Of a stretch of 64,000 nucleotides of DNA, positions 25,172 to 32,914 are shown one piece after another (the stretch's first letter is position 1; each line of letters starts with the position of its first letter). The stretch spans positions 186,001-250,000 of the forward strand of contig NZ_RQIH01000010.1 in assembly GCF_003939025.1 (NCBI RefSeq), given 5' to 3'. A program made the position numbers and the translations under genes. Under the pieces are notes generated by a model that saw only the letters and a program-made list of their open reading frames with translations, did no database searches and was not told where the DNA came from. The stretch is from Rhizobium sophoriradicis (GTDB lineage Bacteria > Pseudomonadota > Alphaproteobacteria > Rhizobiales > Rhizobiaceae).

Positions 25172-25708
25172 ATGTCCGAAAATGAAGAGAATGGACCGAG
25201 CCGCCGAGCGCGCTTGCCGGAGGGCATCCTGGTGCGTTCAGTCCGCCTTTCCGATGCGGAAGAACTCACCGATCTCATGAATTTGCCGGGCTACCGCGCC
25301 GGCACGTTGCGGCCGCCCTACCAAAGGGTCGAAGAGGTTCGCAAGCGCATGGAAAATCCCTCGCCGGGCGCGCTCAATCTCGTCGTCACGCTGAACGGCA
25401 AGATCGTCGGCAATTGCGGCCTCAACCGTCTCGGCGGCCGCCGGCAGCACGTCGCCAGCGTCGGCATGGGCGTGCATGACGATTTCACCGGCCGCGGCTT
25501 CGGACGCATCCTGCTCGGTGCGATGGTCGAGGCCGCCGACGACTGGCTTGACGTCAAGCGGCTGGAACTGACCGTCTATACCGACAACGACGCCGCGATC
25601 AGCCTCTATGAGAAATTCGGCTTCGAACGGGAAGGCCTGCTGAAGGCCTTCGGCTTTCGATCGGGAGAGTATGTCGACGCCTATACAATGGCGCGGTTGA
25701 GACCTTGA
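25172..25708 (+). CDS. GNAT family N-acetyltransferase
   Basis: The 178-residue GNAT-fold protein has the acetyl-CoA pyrophosphate loop at VHDDFTGRGFGRILLGAMVE and a C-terminal DAAISLYEKFGFEREGLLK block. The closest subgroup by eye is the spermidine/ribosomal-protein acetyltransferase-like set, but the substrate is unknown. The start follows AAGGAGAG. A hairpin (CCGAAACCCTGCT at 25101-25113 with its complement ending at 25133) lies in the leader. Confidence 0.88.
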   Translation: MSENEENGPSRRARLPEGILVRSVRLSDAEELTDLMNLPGYRAGTLRPPYQRVEEVRKRMENPSPGALNLVVTLNGKIVGNCGLNRLGGRRQHVASVGMGVHDDFTGRGFGRILLGAMVEAADDWLDVKRLELTVYTDNDAAISLYEKFGFEREGLLKAFGFRSGEYVDAYTMARLRP

Positions 25709-25714
25709 ACGGAC

Positions 25715-25740
25715 GAGGCTGACGGCCCGCCGTCAGCCTC
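25715..25740. terminator. 11-bp hairpin between convergent GNAT and ligA genes
   Basis: GAGGCTGACGG (25715-25725) and CCGTCAGCCTC (25730-25740) pair perfectly with a 4-base loop. The hairpin fills the 32-base gap between the two stop codons. It has no T-run on either side, so it is at best a bidirectional non-canonical terminator. Confidence 0.6.
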
Positions 25741-27897
25741 TCACCCGCTGATCAGCGCCAGCCATTCGTCCTCGTCCATCGTCTGCACGCCGAGTTCGCG
25801 CGCCTTGTCGAGCTTGGAGCCGGCGCCGGGGCCGGCGACGACGATGTCGGTCTTCTTCGACACCGATCCCGCCACCTTGGCGCCGAGGCTTTCCGCCCTC
25901 GCCTTCGCCTCGTCACGCGTGAATTTTTCCAGCGAACCGGTAAAGACCACCGTTTTGCCGGCGACCGGACTTCCCGCCGTCACCGGCTGTTCGGCCTCCT
26001 GTGGCGTCACCTCATCAAGCAGGCGGGTAATCACCTCGATATTGAGCGGCTCCTTGTAGAACTCGACCATGGCGCGCGCCACGACCTCGCCGATGCCCTC
26101 GATGGCGTTGAGATCGTTCCAGGCGTCGCCGGACAGCGGTGCTGCTTCCCTCATCGCCGTGGCAAATGCTTCATAGGTGCCGTAGGAGCGCGCCAGCAGC
26201 TTCGCCGTGGTCTCGCCGACATGACGGATGCCGAGCGCATAGATGAAGCGGTGAAGCGCGATGCTGCGCCGTTCGTTGATCGCGGCATAGAGCTTGCCGA
26301 CGCTGACCTTGCCGAAGCCGTCGATATTCTCCAGCTTGGTCAGCGATTGCTGCTGGCGCTTCTCCAGCGTGAAGATCTCGGGCGCGGTGCGGATCTGCAG
26401 CGACGCGTCCTCGTGTTCGAAGAAGAAGTCGATCTGCTTCGACCCGAGCCCCTCGATATCGAAGGCGTTACGGGAGACGAAGTGCTTCAGATGTTCCGTC
26501 GCCTGCGCCCGGCAGATGAAGCCGCCGGTGCAGCGGCGCACCGAATCCATCTTGCCGGTCTTCTCGTTGACCTCGCGCACGGCATGCGAGCCGCAGACCG
26601 GGCAGGTCTTCGGAAACTCGTATGAGCGGGCGTCGGCCGCGCGTTTTTCCATCACCACGTCGAGGATCTGCGGAATGACGTCGCCGGCACGCTGGACGAT
26701 CACCGTATCGCCCTCGCGAATATCGTGCTCCTCCGGCCGGATACGCTCGCCGCTATTGCCGATGCCCTTGATGTAATCCTCATTGTGCAGCGTCGCATTG
26801 GTGACGACGACGCCGCCGACCGTGATCGGCTTCAGCCGCGCCACCGGCGTCAGCGCGCCGGTGCGGCCGACCTGGATCTCGATCTTCTCGACCTCGGTGA
26901 AGGCCTGCTCGGCCGGAAACTTGTGCGCCGTTGCCCAGCGCGGCGACCGCGAGCGGAAGCCGAGGCGCCGCTGTAATTCGAGGCTGTCGACTTTATAGAC
27001 GACGCCGTCGATGTCGTAGTCGAGATCCGGGCGCTCAAGGCCGATCTCGTCATAATGTGCCAGAATGTCGGCGACCGAATTCAGCCGCTTCATCAGCGGA
27101 TTGACAGGAAAGCCCCAGTCCTTGAAGGTCTGCACCATGCCGAACTGCGTATCTTCAGGCATCTCCGACATCTCGCCCCAGGCATAGGCAAAAAATTTCA
27201 GCTTGCGGCTCGCCGTCACCTTGGCGTCGAGCTGGCGGAGCGATCCGGCGGCCGTATTGCGCGGATTGACGTAGGTCTGCTTACCCTCCGCCTCCATCTG
27301 CCGGTTCAGCGCCAGGAAGTCGCTCTTGGCCATGTAGACCTCGCCGCGGATTTCGACCACGGCGGGAACGCCCTTCGGCAGCTCGTTGGGGATCTCGGCG
27401 ATCGTCCGGATGTTGGCGGTGACGTTCTCCCCCGTCGTGCCGTCGCCGCGCGTGGCGGCGGTTACCAGCCTGCCGTTCTCGTAGCGAATCGACATCGACA
27501 GACCATCGATCTTCGGTTCGGCGGTAAAGGCGATCGACTGGTCCGGCAGCCGGCCGAGGAAGCGATAGACGCCGGCGACGAAATCCTGCACGTCCTCCTG
27601 CGAAAACGTGTTGTCGAGCGACAGCATCGGCCGCGCGTGAGTGACCGGCGAGAAGGTGACGGAAGGAGCGGCACCGACATGCCGCGACGGGCTGTCCTCG
27701 CGGATCAGCTCGGGAAACCGCGCCTCCAGCGCATCGTTGCGGCGCTTCAGCGCGTCGTAATCGGCATCCGATATCTCCGGCTGGTCCTTGCCGTGGTAGA
27801 GCGCATCATGATGCGCGATCTCCTTGGCCAGCCGCTCGAGCTCGGCGGCAGCCTCTTCGATCGTCAACGTGTCGACGGCGGAACCTTCGGTGGACAT
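25741..27897 (-). CDS. ligA: NAD-dependent DNA ligase
   Basis: The 718-residue replicative ligase seals nicks using NAD+. The nucleotidyl lysine is K129 in EPKIDG. Family domains follow in order: Ia/adenylation, OB fold, a four-cysteine zinc finger (CPVCGSHAV ... RRCTGGFICRAQ), the helix-hairpin-helix region (GIGEVVARAM) and a C-terminal BRCT domain (GKTVVFTGSLEKFTRDEAKA). It is at the far end of the division-cluster block, separated from recN by one hypothetical gene and a mosaic repeat. Confidence 0.97.
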   Translation of the reverse strand: MSTEGSAVDTLTIEEAAAELERLAKEIAHHDALYHGKDQPEISDADYDALKRRNDALEARFPELIREDSPSRHVGAAPSVTFSPVTHARPMLSLDNTFSQEDVQDFVAGVYRFLGRLPDQSIAFTAEPKIDGLSMSIRYENGRLVTAATRGDGTTGENVTANIRTIAEIPNELPKGVPAVVEIRGEVYMAKSDFLALNRQMEAEGKQTYVNPRNTAAGSLRQLDAKVTASRKLKFFAYAWGEMSEMPEDTQFGMVQTFKDWGFPVNPLMKRLNSVADILAHYDEIGLERPDLDYDIDGVVYKVDSLELQRRLGFRSRSPRWATAHKFPAEQAFTEVEKIEIQVGRTGALTPVARLKPITVGGVVVTNATLHNEDYIKGIGNSGERIRPEEHDIREGDTVIVQRAGDVIPQILDVVMEKRAADARSYEFPKTCPVCGSHAVREVNEKTGKMDSVRRCTGGFICRAQATEHLKHFVSRNAFDIEGLGSKQIDFFFEHEDASLQIRTAPEIFTLEKRQQQSLTKLENIDGFGKVSVGKLYAAINERRSIALHRFIYALGIRHVGETTAKLLARSYGTYEAFATAMREAAPLSGDAWNDLNAIEGIGEVVARAMVEFYKEPLNIEVITRLLDEVTPQEAEQPVTAGSPVAGKTVVFTGSLEKFTRDEAKARAESLGAKVAGSVSKKTDIVVAGPGAGSKLDKARELGVQTMDEDEWLALISG

Positions 27898-28028
27898 CGG
27901 ACATCACTCCAGGGAATCTGGCCAGAAAATCTGGATTGTTTTTAGAGCAAAATTTCCGGATGAAAAGAGAGACCGAATAGGCTGCATGCCGGATGGCCCG
28001 CTATCGGACAGGGCCGCCCACCACTCCG

Positions 28029-28164
28029 CCCTCATCCCAGTGCTCGTCACAGGGATCCAGCCACGGCGCGTCTGCGCCGTGAATGACTCTCACACAGGTA
28101 AGAAGTCTCTCGCGCCCAACGACTTGGGCGCTCTGGATCCCTGTGACGAGCACAGGGATGAGGG
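28029..28164 (-). repeat. RIME-like palindromic intergenic mosaic element, copy 3
   Basis: The 136-bp copy is in the same orientation as copy 2. It has paired hairpin arms, an internal CACGGCGC/GCGCCGTG hairpin and a GCGCCCAA/TTGGGCGC hairpin. It occupies the gap between ligA and the hypothetical gene that ends at 28262. The left arm has a base change in its hairpin stem (CCCAGTG in place of CCCTGTG), so that arm's hairpin is weakened. Confidence 0.85.
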
Positions 28165-28261
28165 CGATCGGGTCAGCGTTCGCGCCAAATTCATACCTCT
28201 GGGACGCTTGTCACGGCCTTCAGCGCCAGCAGGAAACACAACAGCTCGCCGCCTCGCCGGC

Positions 28262-28789
28262 CTATTCCCAGTCTCTCGCATTGCGCAGTCGAATGCCGCT
28301 GACATGCAGGCCGGTGTTCCAGAGGTCTTTCAACGGCCGCAGGCTATCGACTGCCCGGAGATCCACCTTGCGTGGCGCAAACTCCTGGTCGAGCCGAGAC
28401 ATGGCGGTCCGCTTGACGGGAACGACGCGTCTGCTGGACACCCACATGCCTGCATCCTTAAGCTCTTCGAAGCCGTCGGACGTCATTTCATAGCGGTGGA
28501 TCGTCTCCGCCTCGAGCCTGTCCAACCAACGACGCTCGACGAAGGCGACGGCGCGCCAATCACCGAGCCAGCGCCGCCGTTCGGCCTCCGGCGTATCCGG
28601 CGTCCCCCACAGTAGGATACGCGGGCAGTCTCGCGGAAAGAGATACATGAAAGCATGATCATCATCGATCGCCCAGACGAGCGGGCCGTTCAGCCATTCC
28701 CGGCCAACCGGGCGAACCGAGGGAATGAGAACAGGGCGCGGCTCGAACACCGCGATATCGGGATCATCGCTGAAATGGAAAAGGCGCAT
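28262..28789 (-). CDS. Conserved hypothetical protein (DUF6886-like)
   Basis: The 175-residue soluble protein begins MRLFHFSDDPDIAVFEPRPV and continues with GPLVWAIDDDHAFMYLFPRD and FVERRWLDRLEAETIHRYEM. This matches a family of small uncharacterised proteins found in many bacteria that I recall as DUF6886. The start is set by the usual family N-terminus; no clear ribosome site is seen, and the in-frame start at 28849 adds 20 residues. It lies between recN and ligA in the same direction. Function unknown. Confidence 0.75.
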   Translation of the reverse strand: MRLFHFSDDPDIAVFEPRPVLIPSVRPVGREWLNGPLVWAIDDDHAFMYLFPRDCPRILLWGTPDTPEAERRRWLGDWRAVAFVERRWLDRLEAETIHRYEMTSDGFEELKDAGMWVSSRRVVPVKRTAMSRLDQEFAPRKVDLRAVDSLRPLKDLWNTGLHVSGIRLRNARDWE

Positions 28790-28876
28790 GGAAAACGGAT
28801 CGCGTCTGATCGGGAAGATGCGCATAGCGTGAAGCGCCGTGCTTGTCACGCTACGGCCTTAAATCGGGTTAGGCAA

Positions 28877-30550
28877 TCAGCCGTTGCCGGCCAGCAGCCG
28901 CTTGGCGGCCGCCCTCGCCTCTTCGGTTACCGAAGCGCCGGCCAGCATGCGGGCGATCTCCTCGGTGCGGTCCGTCTGAGCCATCGTCGCCACGCGCGTG
29001 GCGATCTTTTCCGAACCGTCGTTGGTCGGCCCCTTGGAGATCAGCAGATGAGTCGCCGCCCGCGCCGCAACCTGCGGCGCATGCGTTACCGACAGCACCT
29101 GCACCCGATCGGAGAGCCGCTTCAGACGCTGGCCGATCGCATCAGCCACGGCGCCGCCCACACCGGTATCGATTTCGTCGAAGACGAGCGTCGGCGCCGA
29201 CCCACGATCGGCGAGCGCCACCTTCAGCGCCAGCAGGAAACGCGACAGCTCGCCGCCGGAAGCGACCTTCATGATTGAGCCCGGCCGCGTGCCCGGATTG
29301 GTCTGCACATGGAACTCGACGACATCGATACCTTCGGCCAGCGCCTCCTGCGCATCGGTGGTGATCTCGACCATGAAACGGGCGCGTTCGAGCTTCAGTG
29401 CCGGCAGCTCGGCCATCACGGCCGCGGCCAGCGCCGTGCCGGCATGATGGCGCTTGTCGGAGAGTGCGCGTGCGGCGGTATCGTAGTTCTCCCGCGCTAG
29501 GCCGACCTCGGCTTCGAGGCGCGCGAGCTTCTCCTCGCCCGCGTCGAGATCGGCAAGATCGGCGATCATGCGAACGGCAAGCGCCGGCAGCTCGGTGACC
29601 GGCACGGAATATTTGCGCGAAGCGGCTCGCAGCGCGAAAAGCCGTTCCTCTACCCGCTCCAGCTCCCGGGGATCATATTCGGTCTTGCGCAGCGCCGCCT
29701 CGACCTCCATCTGGGCATTGGAGAGCTGATCGAGGGCGGCATCGAGCAGCGTCACCGTGTCTTCAAGCAGTCCCGGCGCCTCATGGCTCTTGCGCTCCAG
29801 CCGGCGCACCAGCGAGGCGATATGGGGCACCGGTGAGGCATTGCCGTTCAGGAATTCGGAGGCTTCGGCGATATCGCCGGCGATCCGCTCGGCCTTCATC
29901 ATCTTCTGCCTGCTTTCGGCGAGTTCCTCCTCTTCGCCGTCCTGCGGCGACAGCTTCTCAAGCTCCTCGACGGAAGAACGCAGATAGTCGGCTTCACGCG
30001 CCGCGCTTTCCACCTTCTCGCGGTGCTTCTTCAGCGTCCGTTCGCTGTCGCGCCACAGACGATACAGCCGGGAGACCTCTGAGACGTCATCGGTGAGGCC
30101 GGCGAAGGCATCGAGCAGGGTGCGGTGGGCATTGGTGTCGACAAGGGCGCGATCGTCGTGCTGGCCATGGATCTCGACCAGCATCTGGCCGGCCTGGCGC
30201 ATCAGCTGCACGCTGACCGGCTGGTCGTTGACATAGGCCTTGGTGCGCCCGTCCGCCGATTGCTGGCGGCGGAAGATCAGGTCGCCCTCGTCGTCGATGC
30301 CGTTTTCTCTGAGCAGCGCGCGGGCGCCGTGGTCCATGCCGACGTCGAACACCGCCGTCACCTGGCCCTTGTCCTCACCATGGCGCACCAGACCGCCGTC
30401 GCCGCGCCCGCCGAGCGCCAGCGAAAGACTGTCGAGCAGGATGGATTTGCCCGCCCCGGTCTCGCCCGTCAGCACGGAAAGACCGGTCTCAAAGGCAAGA
30501 TCCAGCCGCTCGATCAGGACGATATCGCGGATCGAAAGCTGGATCAGCAT
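28877..30550 (-). CDS. recN: DNA repair protein RecN
   Basis: The 557-residue SMC-like ATPase acts in double-strand break repair. Walker A is GETGAGKS at residues 29-36. A long coiled coil in the middle is followed by the ABC signature VASGGELSRFLLALK and Walker B TLVFDEIDTGVGG. The start MLIQLSIRDI at 30548-30550 is the family start. It is 5 bases downstream of the bamD stop, so the two are co-transcribed. No LexA box was looked for in detail because the gene has no separate promoter gap. Confidence 0.96.
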   Translation of the reverse strand: MLIQLSIRDIVLIERLDLAFETGLSVLTGETGAGKSILLDSLSLALGGRGDGGLVRHGEDKGQVTAVFDVGMDHGARALLRENGIDDEGDLIFRRQQSADGRTKAYVNDQPVSVQLMRQAGQMLVEIHGQHDDRALVDTNAHRTLLDAFAGLTDDVSEVSRLYRLWRDSERTLKKHREKVESAAREADYLRSSVEELEKLSPQDGEEEELAESRQKMMKAERIAGDIAEASEFLNGNASPVPHIASLVRRLERKSHEAPGLLEDTVTLLDAALDQLSNAQMEVEAALRKTEYDPRELERVEERLFALRAASRKYSVPVTELPALAVRMIADLADLDAGEEKLARLEAEVGLARENYDTAARALSDKRHHAGTALAAAVMAELPALKLERARFMVEITTDAQEALAEGIDVVEFHVQTNPGTRPGSIMKVASGGELSRFLLALKVALADRGSAPTLVFDEIDTGVGGAVADAIGQRLKRLSDRVQVLSVTHAPQVAARAATHLLISKGPTNDGSEKIATRVATMAQTDRTEEIARMLAGASVTEEARAAAKRLLAGNG

Positions 30551-30555
30551 TGGAC

Positions 30556-31401
30556 TTATGAACCAAGCAGGAGTTTCTTGCCTGCCGCAGCGATCCACGA
30601 GCCCTTGTTTTCACGCGGCTCGGCGCCACCGGTCTGCAGCAGCTTGTAGGAATCGGCGTACCACTGGCTGTCGGGGTAGTTGTGACCAAGAACGGCTGCC
30701 GCGGTCTGCGCTTCGTCGACGATGCCCATGGCGTAATAGGCCTCAACGAGACGGGCGAGCGCCTCTTCGATCTGGTTCGTATTCGGATATTTCTCGACGA
30801 CGATGCGGAAGCGCGAAATCGCGGCGAGATATTCCTTCCGCTCCATATAATAGCGGCCGATCTGCATTTCCTTGCCGGCCAGCTGGTCGCGCGCATAGCG
30901 GATTTTCGCCTGCGCATCGTCGACATATTCGGAGTTCGGGTAATTGTCGACGACGGCCTGCATCGCTTCGATCGTCTTGGCGGAGGCGCGCTGGTCCTGC
31001 GTCACGTCGACGATCTGCTTGGAATAGGTGAGGCCGACGAGATACTGTACGTAAGCGGCATCCTGGGACTTCGGATATTGCGCCATGTAACGGTTGCCCG
31101 ACGCGAGCGCATCATCGAACTTGCCCTGGCGGTATTTGACGAAGGTGCTCATCACAAGCGCCTTGCGCGCCCATTCGGAGAATGGGTTCTCGCGGTCGAT
31201 GGCGTCGAACTTGCGCGCCGCTTCCGCCATGTTGCCGGCCTTCATGTTGGCAAGGCCCTGGGTGTAGAGCACATCAGGCGGATCTGTTTCCAGGCCGAGC
31301 TTGGTGATGTCGATATCGGGGTCCGACTGGCAACCAGATATAGAGGCGCCTGCGCTGAGCACCAGAAGCGATGCGAACAAAGCGCGCGCTGTCTTCATCA
31401 T
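30556..31401 (-). CDS. bamD: Outer membrane protein assembly lipoprotein BamD (ComL)
   Basis: The 281-residue lipoprotein belongs to the Bam complex that inserts beta-barrel proteins into the outer membrane. A lipoprotein signal peptide ends at the lipobox ISG-C, with C24 the lipidated residue. Tandem TPR repeats follow (for example DVLYTQGLANMKAGNMAEAA, YPNTNQIEEALARLVEAYYA), ending near residue 260. Two adjacent ATGs (31401 and 31398) are possible starts; the first has AGGA nine bases upstream. It follows lpxC with a terminator between, and recN follows after 5 bases. Confidence 0.95.
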   Translation of the reverse strand: MMKTARALFASLLVLSAGASISGCQSDPDIDITKLGLETDPPDVLYTQGLANMKAGNMAEAARKFDAIDRENPFSEWARKALVMSTFVKYRQGKFDDALASGNRYMAQYPKSQDAAYVQYLVGLTYSKQIVDVTQDQRASAKTIEAMQAVVDNYPNSEYVDDAQAKIRYARDQLAGKEMQIGRYYMERKEYLAAISRFRIVVEKYPNTNQIEEALARLVEAYYAMGIVDEAQTAAAVLGHNYPDSQWYADSYKLLQTGGAEPRENKGSWIAAAGKKLLLGS

Positions 31402-31641
31402 ACCTTCAGATCCTGCATAAGCCATTCGAAAGAACCCCACTGCCGCCGCTCGCTCCACGGCAGCTACGCCTCGCTGGCGTTTCTAGCCACAAATGTGCAT
31501 CGAGAGCAACGCAATGATAAGGCATTAACGCATTTTTGTGGCAGCCGCGGCCGGAAATGCCCGGCTTTTCACCTTCTTGCCGACCTGTTGCAGCTAAGCA
31601 CCTGCCTTAAAATGCCTATCGCCCCAAACTTGGGGCGACAC

Positions 31642-31670
31642 AAAAAAACCGCCTCCGGGAAAGAGGCGGC
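31642..31670 (-). terminator. Intrinsic terminator after lpxC
   Basis: Read leftward, CCGCCTC (31669-31663) and GAGGCGG (31655-31649) form a 7-bp stem with a 7-base loop, followed by seven T residues. It lies 26 bases past the lpxC stop and before bamD, so it separates or attenuates the two. A second small palindrome, GCCCCAA-AC-TTGGGGC, follows at 31621-31636. Confidence 0.85.
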
Positions 31671-31695
31671 CTGGTCTTTGAGAATATGCTGGAGG

Positions 31696-32652
31696 TCATG
31701 CCGACCAGGGAGCGAATTCCGCAGCGCTGACAGCGATCAATTCCCGCGCAGCGACGCGCTGGCGCGGCGTCGAGGTCTCGACCACTTCGTAAGCGGAGGG
31801 ATCGGCGAGCAGCGCCTTCAGCGCATTGGCGTTCATCTTGTGGCCGCCACGATAGGAACGGTAGCAACCGATAAACTGGACGCCGGCGAGCGACAGGTCG
31901 CCGACGGCATCGAGCGTCTTGTGGCGGACGAACTCGTCCTTGGCGTAACGCAGCCCTTCGACGTTGATGACGGTGTTGTCATCCGAGATGACGACGGAAT
32001 TTTCCAGCGACGAGCCGAGCGCATGGCCCGAAGCCCAGAGCCGCTCTACATCGCGCATGAAGCCGAAGGTGCGGGCGCGGGAAAGCTCGGTCTTGAAGAC
32101 CGCGGCGCTCATGTCGCCGGCCCATTTCTGCCGACCGATCAGCGGGCAGTCGAAATCGATTTCCACTTCGAAGCGTGTGCCGTCATAGGGACGGAATTCG
32201 CTCCAGGAACCGCCATGCTCGATTCGCACCGGCTTGGTGATGCGGATATAGCGACGCTTGACGCCGAGCGAGACAAGACCGACCTGCTCGATCGCCTCGA
32301 CGAAAGGCAGCGAACTGCCGTCCATGATCGGCATTTCGGCGCCCTGCACTTCGATCACCACATTGTCGAGGCCGAGCGCATAGATGGCGGCCATGACATG
32401 TTCGATCGTCGCAACCGAATGCGTCGGTGAAAAGCCGAGCACTGTGCAGAGGTCGGTATTGCCGACCTGCGAGGAGACGGCCTTCAGTTCGGTGATGTCG
32501 CCATTGTCATGCAGGCGCTGGAAAACGACGCCGGTGTCCGATTCGGCCGGGTTCAGCGTGATCGAGACATTAGCACCCGAATGGACCCCGATGCCCGAGA
32601 GCGTCACGGGACGCGATACCGTCGTTTGAAAACCCAGCAAGCCAATTGCCAT
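31696..32652 (-). CDS. lpxC: UDP-3-O-acyl-N-acetylglucosamine deacetylase
   Basis: The 318-residue zinc enzyme catalyses the committed step of lipid A synthesis. Zinc ligands are visible as H85 (TIEHVMAAIYALGL) and the pair in HKTLDAVGDLSLAG; FVEAI and the hydrophobic substrate passage region are intact. It is 263 bases downstream of ftsZ, after a candidate terminator. The gap makes a dedicated promoter likely. The ftsZ-lpxC order is standard for proteobacteria and ties envelope lipid supply to division. Confidence 0.97.
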   Translation of the reverse strand: MAIGLLGFQTTVSRPVTLSGIGVHSGANVSITLNPAESDTGVVFQRLHDNGDITELKAVSSQVGNTDLCTVLGFSPTHSVATIEHVMAAIYALGLDNVVIEVQGAEMPIMDGSSLPFVEAIEQVGLVSLGVKRRYIRITKPVRIEHGGSWSEFRPYDGTRFEVEIDFDCPLIGRQKWAGDMSAAVFKTELSRARTFGFMRDVERLWASGHALGSSLENSVVISDDNTVINVEGLRYAKDEFVRHKTLDAVGDLSLAGVQFIGCYRSYRGGHKMNANALKALLADPSAYEVVETSTPRQRVAARELIAVSAAEFAPWSA

Positions 32653-32856
32653 AAAATCTGCCTTTATTCTTCCGCTCCAGTGATCTGACCCACGGCGCGG
32701 TTATCATTCATTCTGCAGAAGGAGCCTTGTTGAGGAGTCTCCTAGGGCAGTTTCCTTGCACCATACTTACGTGCGCCGGCCTCCCAATCCAAATCACTGT
32801 TTCTTTCGCATTGTTACGAAGTCACACAATTGAAATCGCTGGAGAATCCGAGGCCG

Positions 32857-32892
32857 AAAAACAGCAATGCCCGGGACCTGGATCCCGGGCAT
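32857..32892 (-). terminator. Candidate terminator after ftsZ
   Basis: A perfect 10-bp inverted repeat (ATGCCCGGGA at 32867-32876 with its complement at 32883-32892) has a 6-base loop. On the leftward transcript, TTTTT follows 5 bases past the stem. It begins 23 bases after the ftsZ stop. The offset T-run makes it weaker than a textbook terminator. Confidence 0.65.
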
Positions 32893-32914
32893 AAACGGTG
32901 CCGAAGCCCCGATC

